From: Spartobacteria bacterium
Lineage (GTDB): Bacteria > Verrucomicrobiota > Verrucomicrobiia > Chthoniobacterales > UBA10450
DNA length: 64,000 nt
NCBI GenBank assembly: GCA_003167365.1
Contig: PMTM01000006.1
Span: 578,391-642,390 of the forward strand
Direction: 5' to 3'
Positions 35,880 to 46,657 of this stretch are shown piece after piece. Every line of letters starts with the position of its first letter. Position 1 is the stretch's first letter. Under the pieces are notes generated by a model that saw nothing but the letters and a program-made list of their open reading frames with translations, was not told the DNA's origin and did not search any database. Made by a program: the position numbers and the translations under genes.

Positions 35880-36942
35880 CTCCGTCCCGGGATTTCCTCG
35901 GTCAGTTGCGGTGTCCGGGCTCGCTTTCGCGTTGAGTCTTTTCGCGGCCGTCAGTTGTTCGCGCGCGCAGGAACAGTCGGCCACGTCAATCAGTCGCGAG
36001 GTCAAAGATGTTTTTGAGCGGGCCGCAAAAGCCGTCGTGAAAATTCACGGTGCTGATGAACATAGTGAATTTTTTGGCACTGGTTTCTTTGTCGATCCAA
36101 CCGGCACGCTTTACACGTCATATACCGTCGGCGGCGAGGAGGGAAATTTCACGATTGAGTACGAAGGAAAAAAATATCCCGCGCGGCAGATTTTGGCCGA
36201 TGTGCGCAGTGGCCTGGCCATGTTGAAGGCCGATCTAGCTACGCCAACCTTGCCGATCGCAAAATCGGGGCAGCTTGAAGTCGCTACGCCGGTCATCACC
36301 ATCGGGTTTCCTCTCGATCTTCCCGAAACTCCCAGCTTCGGTATGATCGCCGGGTTTGATCGCAAATACCTCGGCCGTTATTTTTCGACGACACATCTGC
36401 GCGTCAACCTGCCGACGCAGCGGGGCGAAGCCGGCGCGCCACTTTTGAATTTGAAAGGCGAAGTCGTCGGTATTCTGGTCAGCAGCTTGGAAAACAATTC
36501 CTCTTGTTATGCTCTGCCAATTGATGCCGCGGAAAAAATCCGCGGTGATTATGTCCGTTTCGGCGAAGCACGGCATGGCTGGATCGGCGCGAGTGTCGGG
36601 TCTGCGGAAGCACCAGTGGAAGGCTCGAGCGCGGAAATTACTGAGCTTCTCGGAATTGCCCCCGCGACCGATTCCGGAATGAGGCCGGGCGATATTCTTT
36701 TACAGGTGGGTAAAGTAAAAGTGCGCGAACCCGAAGATGTTTTGGACGCTTCCTTCTTCATCACCGCTGGCGACACGATCCCAATCACGGTCATGCGGGG
36801 CAAAGAAAAACTTACCTTCAATATTCAGGCCGACTTTCATCCGGGAGCTAACCAGCTACCGATGATCGTTTCTCCCTCCTCGCCCAACCGCGCGAACGCG
36901 ATTCCTTTGAATTTGCAACCGGGATCAAACCGAACGCCCTAG
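35857..36942 (+). CDS. HtrA-like protein with all three catalytic residues replaced, plus PDZ domain
   Basis: 361 aa. A signal region (SGLAFALSLFAAVSC, with SRAQ after it) precedes a trypsin-like domain of S1C type and a C-terminal PDZ domain (SGMRPGDILLQVGKVKV). Aligning with active HtrA proteins, the catalytic His is Y89 (GTLYTSYTVGG), the Asp is G119 (RSGLAMLK) and the Ser is A192 (GEAGAP). It should not cleave peptides, so a binding or regulatory role is likely. The gene is third in the sigma / anti-sigma operon. An active HtrA is encoded at 41607-43103 and keeps the full triad. Confidence 0.85.
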   Translation: MRQLSDFSSVPGFPRSVAVSGLAFALSLFAAVSCSRAQEQSATSISREVKDVFERAAKAVVKIHGADEHSEFFGTGFFVDPTGTLYTSYTVGGEEGNFTIEYEGKKYPARQILADVRSGLAMLKADLATPTLPIAKSGQLEVATPVITIGFPLDLPETPSFGMIAGFDRKYLGRYFSTTHLRVNLPTQRGEAGAPLLNLKGEVVGILVSSLENNSSCYALPIDAAEKIRGDYVRFGEARHGWIGASVGSAEAPVEGSSAEITELLGIAPATDSGMRPGDILLQVGKVKVREPEDVLDASFFITAGDTIPITVMRGKEKLTFNIQADFHPGANQLPMIVSPSSPNRANAIPLNLQPGSNRTP

Positions 36943-36953
36943 CGGCTCCGTCG

Positions 36954-39146
<2,193 letters not shown>

Positions 39147-39160
39147 TCATCCCAAATATG

Positions 39161-39268
39161 GTCATTCCGAACGGAAGCGAGGAACCTCGCCGTCGAAGCT
39201 CGTGATACACACTTTTCGCGGGTGTTCCAACCGCCCTTTGAGAGGTCCTTCGCTTCGCTCAGGATGAC
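39161..39268. repeat. Facing pair of interspersed repeats
   Basis: The left copy (39161-39190) begins GTCATTCCGAACGG and the inverse copy (39240-39268) ends CAGGATGAC. The pair separates the start of ligA from the kinase-MurQ gene on the other strand, so it is in a divergent promoter region of about 235 bases. Confidence 0.85.
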
Positions 39269-39347
39269 ATGACGATGAAAATTTGGCGTAACGAACATTG
39301 CGACCAAGCTTTCAAAGCTAGGCAAAAGCGGCTTATCATGACGAATC

Positions 39348-41099
39348 GTGAAACCCGGCGAGAAAATTCTCGGGGTGGAAGGCGGTGGAACCAAGACCGC
39401 CTGGGTCTTGGCGGATCGCGAAGGCGAGGAACTGCAAATCGTCGATCAGGGGAGACTTCCGGCCGCAAATTTCCGTTTGGCTACGCCGGAACGTTTGCGC
39501 ACAATTTTTCTCGAACTCCCGAAGGAGGTTGATCGCGCCGGAGTTTTTCTGGCCGGCTGCGGCACGGCCGCAGATAGACAATCACTCGCGCGACTCTGCG
39601 CGGAGATTTGGCCGACGGCGAAAATCATTACCGGAAGCGACCGCGATTCCGGTCTCGCCGCTGCGCTTGGTCATGCGGATGGAATTGCCGTGAATGCCGG
39701 CAGCGGCTCTTCCGTTACGGGAAGACGGGGCGACAAGATCGAGAACGCCGGAGGATGGGGACACATCTTGGGCGACGCGGGCGGCGGTTACTTTCTTTCC
39801 ATTCAAGCGCTGCGGTTGATTCTGCGCGAATACGATCTGCATCGGGGCGAAGTGCAGTTCACCGCGAGAGTTTTGCACGCGCTCTCTTTAAATACGCTCG
39901 ACGAACTTGTGCGCTGGGCTCAGATCGCGGACAAAATGGAGGTCGCGACGTTGGCGCCCGTTGTCTTCGAAGCCGCCGCGAATGGCGACGCGCGCGTCAT
40001 GGAGATCATCGAAGAAGGCGCGCAAGTTCTAACCGAATACACCGAGGCAGTGGCGACGCGTCTCCATCTGCTCGCGCCGAAAGTGATATTGCTGGGCGGA
40101 TTGTTTCATCGCGATTCAATCTACACGCACGCGTTTCGGCGGAGGCTTAAGAAGAATCTTCCCGATGCGCGCGTCGCGACTGCCGACAAATCTCCCGAGT
40201 TCGGCGCGGCGTTGCTTGCGGCGGAGATGGATGAACATGCGATTTTTCGAGCGGGGACTAGCGACGACAAGATTGACAATCTCGCTGCCGCGTTAACCGA
40301 GCAGCGTAACCCGCGGTCGGAAAATTTAGAAAAACTGAGCGCACGAAAGTTGGTCGAGCTTTTTGTTGAGGAAGAAAAATTTGTGCAAGAAGCATTGCGC
40401 GGAGCGATTGGCGATCTTGCCAAAGCGGTCGAGATCGTTTCGCATTCTTTGCGCAAAGGCGGCCGTTTGTTTTATGTGGGCGCCGGAACGAGTGGACGGC
40501 TCGGCGCTCTCGATGCGAGCGAAATCCCGCCGACTTTTGGCGCGTCAGCCGAGCTTGTTCAAGGTATCATCGCCGGCGGCGCGACCGCGCTTTCACGAAG
40601 TGTCGAAGGTGCCGAGGACGAAGAAAATAACGGCGCGCTGGCAGCCGATGAGCGGGGAATAAAGGATCGCGATGTCGTAATCGGGATCACGGCGAGTGGG
40701 CGAACGCCATTTGTCCTCGGGGCACTGGCGCGGGCGAAGTCGCTGAGAGCAAGAACGATTTTGCTGACGTGTAACCCGGCTCGATCGCAAAACATACACG
40801 CCGACCTTGCGATCGATCTCGCGACCGGGCCGGAAATTCTTACTGGATCGACCAGGTTAAAAGCGGGAACAGCGACAAAAGTCGCGCTCAATATTATCAG
40901 CACCGGCGCGATGGTCGCTTTGGGAAAAGTGCGCGGTAATTCGATGATCGATTTACAAATCATGAGCACGAAACTCCGTGATCGCGCTGTTCGTCTCGTC
41001 TTGGAGATCACCGGTAGCGATTACGCAACCGCGCAAAAGAAATTGGAGGCGAACAATTGGAAGCTACGCGCCGCTGTCGATTCGCCGAGCTCCAATTGA
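39348..41099 (+). CDS. murQ: Fusion of a BadF/NagK-type sugar kinase with N-acetylmuramic acid 6-phosphate etherase
   Basis: 583 aa, GTG start. Residues 1-295 are an ASKHA kinase of the BadF/BcrAD family: phosphate loop VEGGGTKTAW, GSDRDSG near 96-102 and GSGSSVTGR near 118-126. Residues 305-583 are a complete MurQ with GTSGRLGALDASE (catalytic Glu equivalent in SEIPP) and EGAEDEE, followed by an SIS sugar-binding fold (GITASGRTPF). The two would phosphorylate MurNAc (or GlcNAc) and then split the lactyl ether of MurNAc-6-phosphate to GlcNAc-6-phosphate, feeding NagA (9500-10657). The kinase substrate is inferred from the fusion. Confidence 0.9.
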   Translation: MKPGEKILGVEGGGTKTAWVLADREGEELQIVDQGRLPAANFRLATPERLRTIFLELPKEVDRAGVFLAGCGTAADRQSLARLCAEIWPTAKIITGSDRDSGLAAALGHADGIAVNAGSGSSVTGRRGDKIENAGGWGHILGDAGGGYFLSIQALRLILREYDLHRGEVQFTARVLHALSLNTLDELVRWAQIADKMEVATLAPVVFEAAANGDARVMEIIEEGAQVLTEYTEAVATRLHLLAPKVILLGGLFHRDSIYTHAFRRRLKKNLPDARVATADKSPEFGAALLAAEMDEHAIFRAGTSDDKIDNLAAALTEQRNPRSENLEKLSARKLVELFVEEEKFVQEALRGAIGDLAKAVEIVSHSLRKGGRLFYVGAGTSGRLGALDASEIPPTFGASAELVQGIIAGGATALSRSVEGAEDEENNGALAADERGIKDRDVVIGITASGRTPFVLGALARAKSLRARTILLTCNPARSQNIHADLAIDLATGPEILTGSTRLKAGTATKVALNIISTGAMVALGKVRGNSMIDLQIMSTKLRDRAVRLVLEITGSDYATAQKKLEANNWKLRAAVDSPSSN

Positions 41100-41209
41100 C
41101 CAGCAACATCGATTTGATTTCGCAATCTTAAGAAAGAATCTTGCTAAGTTGTAGGCGCAAAGGAGCCTCGAGACACGAAGAAAAAGAAACTAAACCTGAA
41201 GGAAATTCT

Positions 41210-41356
41210 ATGCTTTGGACTATTTTCGTTATTCTTGTTGTTCTGTGGCTGCTCGGCTTCACCATTCACGTCGGTGGCGGCCTAATTCATATACTCCTCG
41301 TCATCGCCGTGATCGTGTTGATTGTGCAGTTGATTTCAGGCCGCCGTCCGCTTTAA
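41210..41356 (+). CDS. Tiny membrane protein, lmo0937 family
   Basis: 48 aa from the ATG at 41210, with a good GAAGGAAA ribosome-binding site; the open frame upstream is not family-like. It has two closely spaced hydrophobic helices (MLWTIFVILVVLWLLGF and IHILLVIAVIVLIVQLI) and a basic end, as in the lmo0937 family (PF18919). The function is unknown. The next gene is also a tiny two-helix membrane protein; such genes often come in pairs. Confidence 0.82.
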   Translation: MLWTIFVILVVLWLLGFTIHVGGGLIHILLVIAVIVLIVQLISGRRPL

Positions 41357-41372
41357 CCGCATTTAAATCATT

Positions 41373-41594
41373 ATGAAGCCTGCTGGAATTGTTGGCATCA
41401 TCCTCATCGCAATCGGCATAATCGCGCTCGCGTATGGCGGAATCACCTACACCAAGCGCGAAAAAGTCATCGACGCCGGGCCGTTGCAAGTCAGCGCCGA
41501 TAAGGAAAAAACCATTCCATTACCGCCGATCCTAGGCGGGATCTGCCTCGTCGGCGGAATCGTCCTCGTGCTGGCGGGTGGCAGAAAAACTTAA
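41373..41594 (+). CDS. Small two-helix membrane protein
   Basis: 73 aa with helices at about 5-25 and 53-70 and a short polar loop that begins TYTKREKVIDAG. It starts 16 bases after the lmo0937-like gene. I see no catalytic motif. It resembles small proteins of unknown function found near stress genes in soil bacteria, but I cannot name a family with confidence. Confidence 0.7.
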   Translation: MKPAGIVGIILIAIGIIALAYGGITYTKREKVIDAGPLQVSADKEKTIPLPPILGGICLVGGIVLVLAGGRKT

Positions 41595-41606
41595 CCGACG
41601 AGTCGA

Positions 41607-43103
41607 TTAACCGCCCGACTTGAGAACGGCGAAGGTCTTGCTGCCTTTGCGGTCGAGATAGAGGAGCACGCCGCGCTTTGGGTCGGCTTTTTTGAGCGCT
41701 TCGCGGAACGATTGGACGTTGGGAACCGATTTGCCGTCCACTTCGGTGATTACGTCTTCGCGCTCGATGCCCTGTTGCGCGGCGAGGCTGTCCTCAGCCA
41801 CGTCGGTGACGATAACGCCTTGTTTGATGTCGAGATGGAGGCGTTCGGCCACTTCCTTGGTTAGATCCTGCACTTGCAATCCGAACTTGCCGACATCTTC
41901 CGGCTTGGAGCCTGGTTGCACCGGCTCGTTGGAGGCGCGCGAGATTTCATTCGGCAATTCGCCCGTCTTCACTGGAATCTTGATCGTCTGACCCTTCCGC
42001 CAAACGGTCAGCTCAATGCTTTGTCCGATCTTCTTTTTCAGAATTTCGTGTTGCAGTTGGGAGTCGCTGGCGACCTGCGCTCCATCGACCTGGGTGATTA
42101 CGTCGAACGGCCGAAGATCGCTTTTGTAAGCCGGCGCGTCCGCTTCAATCGTGCGTACGACGACGCCTTTATCGAGCCCTTTGAACAAATCGCGGATCGA
42201 CGGATCGTCACCGAGCGTTTCAATGCGAATGCCGAGCCACGGCCGCATGATCTTGTGGCCGGCGATAAGCTCGCCCCCAATCTCCTTTGCCATGTTGCTC
42301 GGGATGGCAAAACCGAGTCCGCGATTCAATCCGTTGATCAGTGTGTTCATGCCGATGACATTGCCGTCGATGTCGCAGAGCGGGCCGCCGCTGTTTCCCG
42401 GATTGATTGATGCGTCGGTCTGGATGTAATCCGAAATGGCATAGCCGTTGGTCGGAATCAGTTTGTTGCGGCCTTTGCCGCTGATCACGCCGTAAGTGAA
42501 CGTGTAGTCGAGTTTGAACGGCGCGCCGATCGCAAACGCGAACTGTCCCACGCGCACCGCGTCGCTGTCTCCAAGTTGCACGACCGGGAGATCTTTCGCG
42601 TCGATCTTGATGACCGCGATGTCGGTCTTTTCATCTGTCCCGACGGTCTTGGCTTGAAATTCGCGGCCGTCCTTCAATTTCACGCTGATCTTGTCGGCCC
42701 CCTCCACGACGTGAAAATTCGTAAAAATGTAGCCATCGGGCCGAACGATGAAGCCCGAGCCCTCGCTTTGCACAGGTTGGGGCCGGCGCAAATTTCCGTG
42801 TGGGTTGTTTTCATCCGGCGGACCTTGAAAAAATAAATCGTCAAAAGCCGAACCTTCCGCGCCGTCGCTTTTCTTGGAAATTTCGATGATGACGACGCTG
42901 GGGGCCACGATCTCAAAAACCTTTGCGAACGCGTTGTTAAGCTGGTGAACGACGTCCTTGCCCGCTTCGGCCGCCGCGGCGGGAACGGTTGACGTCGCTT
43001 CCGGCTGGCCCGCCGGTGACGCGGCTAAGATCGACAGCGTGCTCAGGGCGGAAATTAAGATTGAGATCGGTAATGAGCGCATTAGTTGGAACTTGGACAG
43101 CAT
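41607..43103 (-). CDS. HtrA/DegP family serine protease
   Basis: 498 aa; an internal ATG at codon 8 may be the true start, giving signal peptide LPISILISALSTLSILAA. The protease domain keeps H131 (FTNFHVV), D161 (TDIAVIK) and S238 (GNSGGP). Two PDZ domains follow (from about residue 290 and 405; the second begins EVAERLHLDIKQGV). It is a periplasmic protease and chaperone, probably responding to misfolded envelope proteins. Compare with the dead homologue at 35857-36942. Confidence 0.93.
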   Translation of the reverse strand: MLSKFQLMRSLPISILISALSTLSILAASPAGQPEATSTVPAAAAEAGKDVVHQLNNAFAKVFEIVAPSVVIIEISKKSDGAEGSAFDDLFFQGPPDENNPHGNLRRPQPVQSEGSGFIVRPDGYIFTNFHVVEGADKISVKLKDGREFQAKTVGTDEKTDIAVIKIDAKDLPVVQLGDSDAVRVGQFAFAIGAPFKLDYTFTYGVISGKGRNKLIPTNGYAISDYIQTDASINPGNSGGPLCDIDGNVIGMNTLINGLNRGLGFAIPSNMAKEIGGELIAGHKIMRPWLGIRIETLGDDPSIRDLFKGLDKGVVVRTIEADAPAYKSDLRPFDVITQVDGAQVASDSQLQHEILKKKIGQSIELTVWRKGQTIKIPVKTGELPNEISRASNEPVQPGSKPEDVGKFGLQVQDLTKEVAERLHLDIKQGVIVTDVAEDSLAAQQGIEREDVITEVDGKSVPNVQSFREALKKADPKRGVLLYLDRKGSKTFAVLKSGG

Positions 43104-43227
43104 TCACCATGCAACGTTCATTCCTTCGCTACGGTCAGTAATCCCCATCCCAGGCGGGCTTTGCCGTGCATGTCGGGCCTCTAGGCTCGTTCCATTTAAT
43201 GCTTTTAGCGACTAGACTACTTGACGC

Positions 43228-44646
43228 ATGGTGTATGATCAGTCGGTTTCACCCCGAAATATGCGTTCTCTCAATTCACAAGCTGTTTTCGCGAGTTTGT
43301 TCGCCCTGGCGGTGGTCGTCGGGGTCACCGGCATTGCGCCTGATCCGTCCGCGCGCAGCTCCTTCTCAGCGGATGAATTTGTGCAGGCGATGGACGCGCA
43401 TCGCGCGTCGGTCATCGATCTTTATATCAACGAGCATCGCGACCCTAATGCTCGCGCTTCGCACGACCGTCCGCTAATTTTGGCGGCCGCCCTGGAGCAG
43501 GATTGGCAGACGGTCCAACGACTTCTCGCGGCCGGCGCGAGTGTCGATCTTGGGGACGAAACGGGATTGAAACCGCTTATGGCCGCGGCCATGTACGGTA
43601 ATACCGATATCATCAACCAATTCATCCCGCTGGTGACAAACATTTCCGCGAGTGATCGAACGGGACGCACCGCACTTCATTATGCCGTGGCGGCTGGAAA
43701 GGCGGCCGCAGTAGAAATTCTTCTGCCGCTGGTGCAAGACATTGGAAAACCGTGTGCCGACGGCTCCGATCTTTTTGGAATGGCACTGGAGACCGGCAAT
43801 TCGAAAATCGTCGAGTCCATTTTGCGGCGCATGCCGCCACAGCAACAATGGACGGCCGGTGCGCGCCGCGCATTCGAAGCAGCCCTGGCGAGCGGCAACA
43901 AGGATCAGATGCGATTATTGCTGAGCAAGCATGCTTCCCCGCCGACTCCGGACGGCCGAAGCGTGCCGCTCCTGGCTTACGCCATCGCATCCAACGACCT
44001 GTCTCTCTTCAATATGCTTCTTTCCTGTGGCGCGGACCCCAACACGGTTCTGCCGGACAAGTGCGACAAGGAATTCCTGGCCTCGCTTCCGTCGAAGTCT
44101 CTCCAGAATTACATTCCTGGAGATAAGGGCGTGACGGTTCTCATGCTGGCTGCGGGGATCGGTCAGCCCGACTATGTCCGCGCGCTTCTTGATGCCGGCG
44201 CGGACCGGAATCGCGCCACCAAACGTTACAAGATGCTCGCCCTTTATCTTTCCGCGCAGAATGATCAATGGCGTTGCACCCAACTTCTTCTCGGGAGCGG
44301 ACCGTCACCAGACAAGCTGCACATCGAAATTTCTCTTTCTTCGCAGCACGTCGCGGTCGTTAAGGACGGAGTACCGATATTCAACACCATCTGTTCGACT
44401 GGAAGACAAGGCTATTCCACCCGAGCCGGGTCCTATGTCATTACTGACAAAGATCGCAGCCATCGTTCCACTATCTATAAAGTGGAGATGCCTTACTTCA
44501 TGCGTCTCAGTTGCCTCGATTTTGGAATGCACGAAGGCGTCGTCCCGAACTATCCCGCATCCCACGGCTGCATCCGGCTGCCCTCCGAAGCGGCTCGCAA
44601 ACTATTCGCGGAAATTCCGGTCGGCACGCTCGTGACCGTGCAGTAG
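43228..44646 (+). CDS. Ankyrin repeat protein fused to an L,D-transpeptidase domain
   Basis: 472 aa. A signal-like helix (AVFASLFALAVVVGVTGIA) is near the N-terminus. Residues about 70-350 hold six or more ankyrin repeats (DETGLKPLMAAAMYG, DRTGRTALHYAVAAG, GVTVLMLAAGIGQ), and the last 110 residues form a YkuD domain with HEGVVPNYPASHGCIRLP, in which the cysteine is the nucleophile. The ankyrins should be periplasmic, since the signal peptide exports the protein. I do not recall this architecture as a described family. Ankyrins may bind a partner and guide cross-linking. Confidence 0.85.
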   Translation: MVYDQSVSPRNMRSLNSQAVFASLFALAVVVGVTGIAPDPSARSSFSADEFVQAMDAHRASVIDLYINEHRDPNARASHDRPLILAAALEQDWQTVQRLLAAGASVDLGDETGLKPLMAAAMYGNTDIINQFIPLVTNISASDRTGRTALHYAVAAGKAAAVEILLPLVQDIGKPCADGSDLFGMALETGNSKIVESILRRMPPQQQWTAGARRAFEAALASGNKDQMRLLLSKHASPPTPDGRSVPLLAYAIASNDLSLFNMLLSCGADPNTVLPDKCDKEFLASLPSKSLQNYIPGDKGVTVLMLAAGIGQPDYVRALLDAGADRNRATKRYKMLALYLSAQNDQWRCTQLLLGSGPSPDKLHIEISLSSQHVAVVKDGVPIFNTICSTGRQGYSTRAGSYVITDKDRSHRSTIYKVEMPYFMRLSCLDFGMHEGVVPNYPASHGCIRLPSEAARKLFAEIPVGTLVTVQ

Positions 44647-44693
44647 TAGCTTCATTTCAACACATCCAAGTGCTCGCATTGACACGTTAGTTA

Positions 44694-45932
44694 ATGGCAT
44701 TAACTTTTTTGCCCTCAACTAAAATGCTTGCTACCGCGGTAAGGAAATTGGACGGGAAAGAGTTCGTCTCACATGCGCCGGGATATTGGCCAAATGTGCC
44801 GGCGGAACTCTGGAATGATTGGAAATGGCAGCTCAAGAACCGGGTCACTTCGCTGGCCCAGCTCGAGCAGCATATCGAGCTTAGCGAAGAGGAGCGCAGC
44901 GGCGTCTTGCTTTCCGGCGACAAGCTCGCACTCGCCATCACCCCGCATTTTTTCAATCTGATTCCCCGGGAAAGAAATCTGGACGATCCGATCCGACGAC
45001 AGGTTATTCCGCGGATAGAAGAGACTTGGACATCGCCTTACGACATGGCCGATCCGTGCGGCGAAGACTCGCATATGCCGGTGCCGGGTTTGGTGCATCG
45101 CTACCCGGACCGCGTGCTCTTTTTGGTAACCGATCGCTGCGCCAGCTATTGTCGATATTGCACCCGCAGCCGCGTGGTCAGCGGCGTCGGCGAACAGGAG
45201 TTGCACACCGATTTCGAGGAAGCGTTTCGTTATCTCGAACAACACACCGAAGTGCGCGACGTGCTCCTTTCCGGCGGCGACGCGCTTCTCTTCAGCGACG
45301 ACAAACTGGAAAAATTGCTGAGTCGCTTGCGCGCGATCTCGCACATTGAATTTCTCCGCATCGGCACGCGCGTTCCGATTTTTCTGCCGCAACGAATTAC
45401 GCCGGAGCTGTGCGCGATGCTGCAAAAATATCATCCGCTCTGGATGAGCGTGCACGTCAATCATCCACGCGAGTTGACTATTGAAGTGAAGGAAGCGCTT
45501 GAGCGTCTCGCCAACGCCGGCATACCGCTCGGCAACCAGAGCGTCCTGCTCGCCGGCGTGAACGACAACATCGACGTCATGCGCAATCTCGTGCACAAAT
45601 TGCTCATGTGCCGTGTCCGTCCTTACTACATCTACCAATGCGATTTGATTAACGGCTCGTCGCATCTGCGCACTTCGGTGGCGAAAGGGATCGAGATCAT
45701 TGAGGGCCTGCGCGGGCACACGACCGGTTATGCTATTCCCCAGTTCGTGATCGACGCGCCCGGCGGCGGCGGGAAAGTCCCGATCAATCCTGGTTACATC
45801 TTGTATCACGACAACGAGAAGATCGTGATCCGCAATTACGAAGGAAACATTTTCGAGTATCCCGAAACCGGCAACGAAAACGTCCAGTTCGCCCCTCAAC
45901 GGGAATACCACGACGAATACCTTTATTCATAG
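44694..45932 (+). CDS. kamA: Lysine 2,3-aminomutase
   Basis: 412 aa, full-length class with a C-terminal extension. The radical SAM motif CX3CX2C is at 149/153/156 (CASYCRYC). The PLP lysine is in DAPGGGGKVPI near residue 358. Asp residues expected to hold the substrate amino group are present in YQCD and VIDAPG. These support real lysine 2,3-aminomutase, rather than the shorter EpmB. It converts lysine to beta-lysine, used in osmolyte synthesis or lysine fermentation. A second copy of its final eight codons lies 112 bases downstream (46045-46071). Confidence 0.9.
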   Translation: MALTFLPSTKMLATAVRKLDGKEFVSHAPGYWPNVPAELWNDWKWQLKNRVTSLAQLEQHIELSEEERSGVLLSGDKLALAITPHFFNLIPRERNLDDPIRRQVIPRIEETWTSPYDMADPCGEDSHMPVPGLVHRYPDRVLFLVTDRCASYCRYCTRSRVVSGVGEQELHTDFEEAFRYLEQHTEVRDVLLSGGDALLFSDDKLEKLLSRLRAISHIEFLRIGTRVPIFLPQRITPELCAMLQKYHPLWMSVHVNHPRELTIEVKEALERLANAGIPLGNQSVLLAGVNDNIDVMRNLVHKLLMCRVRPYYIYQCDLINGSSHLRTSVAKGIEIIEGLRGHTTGYAIPQFVIDAPGGGGKVPINPGYILYHDNEKIVIRNYEGNIFEYPETGNENVQFAPQREYHDEYLYS

Positions 45933-46035
45933 CGAGTTTTGCTATTTCGATAATGTCGCGCCGCAACGTGAATGGAGCCGGCGGGCGCCGTGCGACATAG
46001 ATGGGAAAGTCTTTAGGCCGAGCGAGCGGGCGCGC

Positions 46036-46071
46036 GTAAGTCAATATCACGACGAATATCTGTATTCGTAA
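46036..46071 (+). pseudogene. Remnant of the 3' end of a second kamA-like gene
   Basis: This encodes VSQYHDEYLYS and a stop. The final YHDEYLYS is the same as the end of kamA (45906-45932). Across those 27 bases, five differ and all are synonymous, including the stop codon. This pattern needs selection on a protein, so it is likely the tail of an old paralogue whose body has been lost. The intervening 103 bases hold no recognisable sequence. Confidence 0.65.
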
Positions 46072-46080
46072 AATACGGAT

Positions 46081-46140
46081 AGACAGGATTGAGTGGATTT
46101 ACTCTGAATCCGAATCCTGACAATCCAATTAATCCTGTCT
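46081..46140. repeat. Inverted repeat with GGATT / AATCC units
   Basis: AGACAGGATT (46081-46090) is the exact inverse of AATCCTGTCT (46131-46140). Between them GGATT and AATCC units repeat at about 9-base spacing. Similar sequences ending in aatcctgtct occur in many Verrucomicrobia and Planctomycetes (general knowledge). It sits between the kamA remnant and an amidohydrolase remnant. Confidence 0.65.
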
Positions 46141-46141
46141 A

Positions 46142-46383
46142 CTTTTGATTCGTAAACGATCGCGCCGCCGATGACTGTCATCACGCAGCGTGTTTTCAAG
46201 ATTTCCGACGAAAGCAATCCGGTCTCTTTTTGCTGTAACCACTTCCGCGTGTGGTTGTCGTTCGTCGAGCGTGTAAACGTTTCCGTTGACGAAAATAAGA
46301 TCGACATCCCGGGCGCGAGATGTCCCGGCGAAAAAGCAAACAAAAAGAAGAAAGAATCCGATATAAAAATGTCGCTCTTTCAC
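46142..46383 (-). pseudogene. Internally deleted amidohydrolase (YtcJ-like)
   Basis: The first 63 codons (GTG at 46383) give a signal peptide and the start of an amidohydrolase: RDVDLIFVNGNVYTLDE then AKRDRIAFVGN. After that the frame loses similarity, but another frame continues as VMTVIGGAIVYESK, which matches the very C-terminal strand of YtcJ-like enzymes. About 480 residues are therefore missing between the two. The fragment is not functional. The original enzyme was probably a secreted amidohydrolase. Confidence 0.7.
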
Positions 46384-46657
46384 TTGACGCTCCGGTGAAC
46401 TTTTGACGTTATCAATTCTGCCAGTTCTTCAATTTTCCGTATGAAGAATTGGCGCCTCCTGTTTTTTGGATCGACATGAAATTGAACGACGAATTTTCTT
46501 TTGCCAATCCAACCTCGATTTATAGAATTGCCACTTCTCGCTGCAGCGCCGACGGGAAGAACCGACCGGAGACGTTCTGAACCAAAAACATCCTAAAATC
46601 CACCCTTTCAGGTATTCAAGTTGGCGGCTACGAATCGTAGCGCGCCGCTGATCGTTT

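Noticed and set aside
44769-45911. A 380-codon open frame antisense to kamA.
   Set aside because: It exists because GC-rich coding DNA leaves antisense frames open. The sense strand carries an unambiguous radical SAM enzyme.
46384-46657. A promoter for the respiratory operon with TTGACG boxes at 46384 and 46403.
   Set aside because: No matching -10 box is found at the normal spacing, and the sigma consensus in this phylum may differ.
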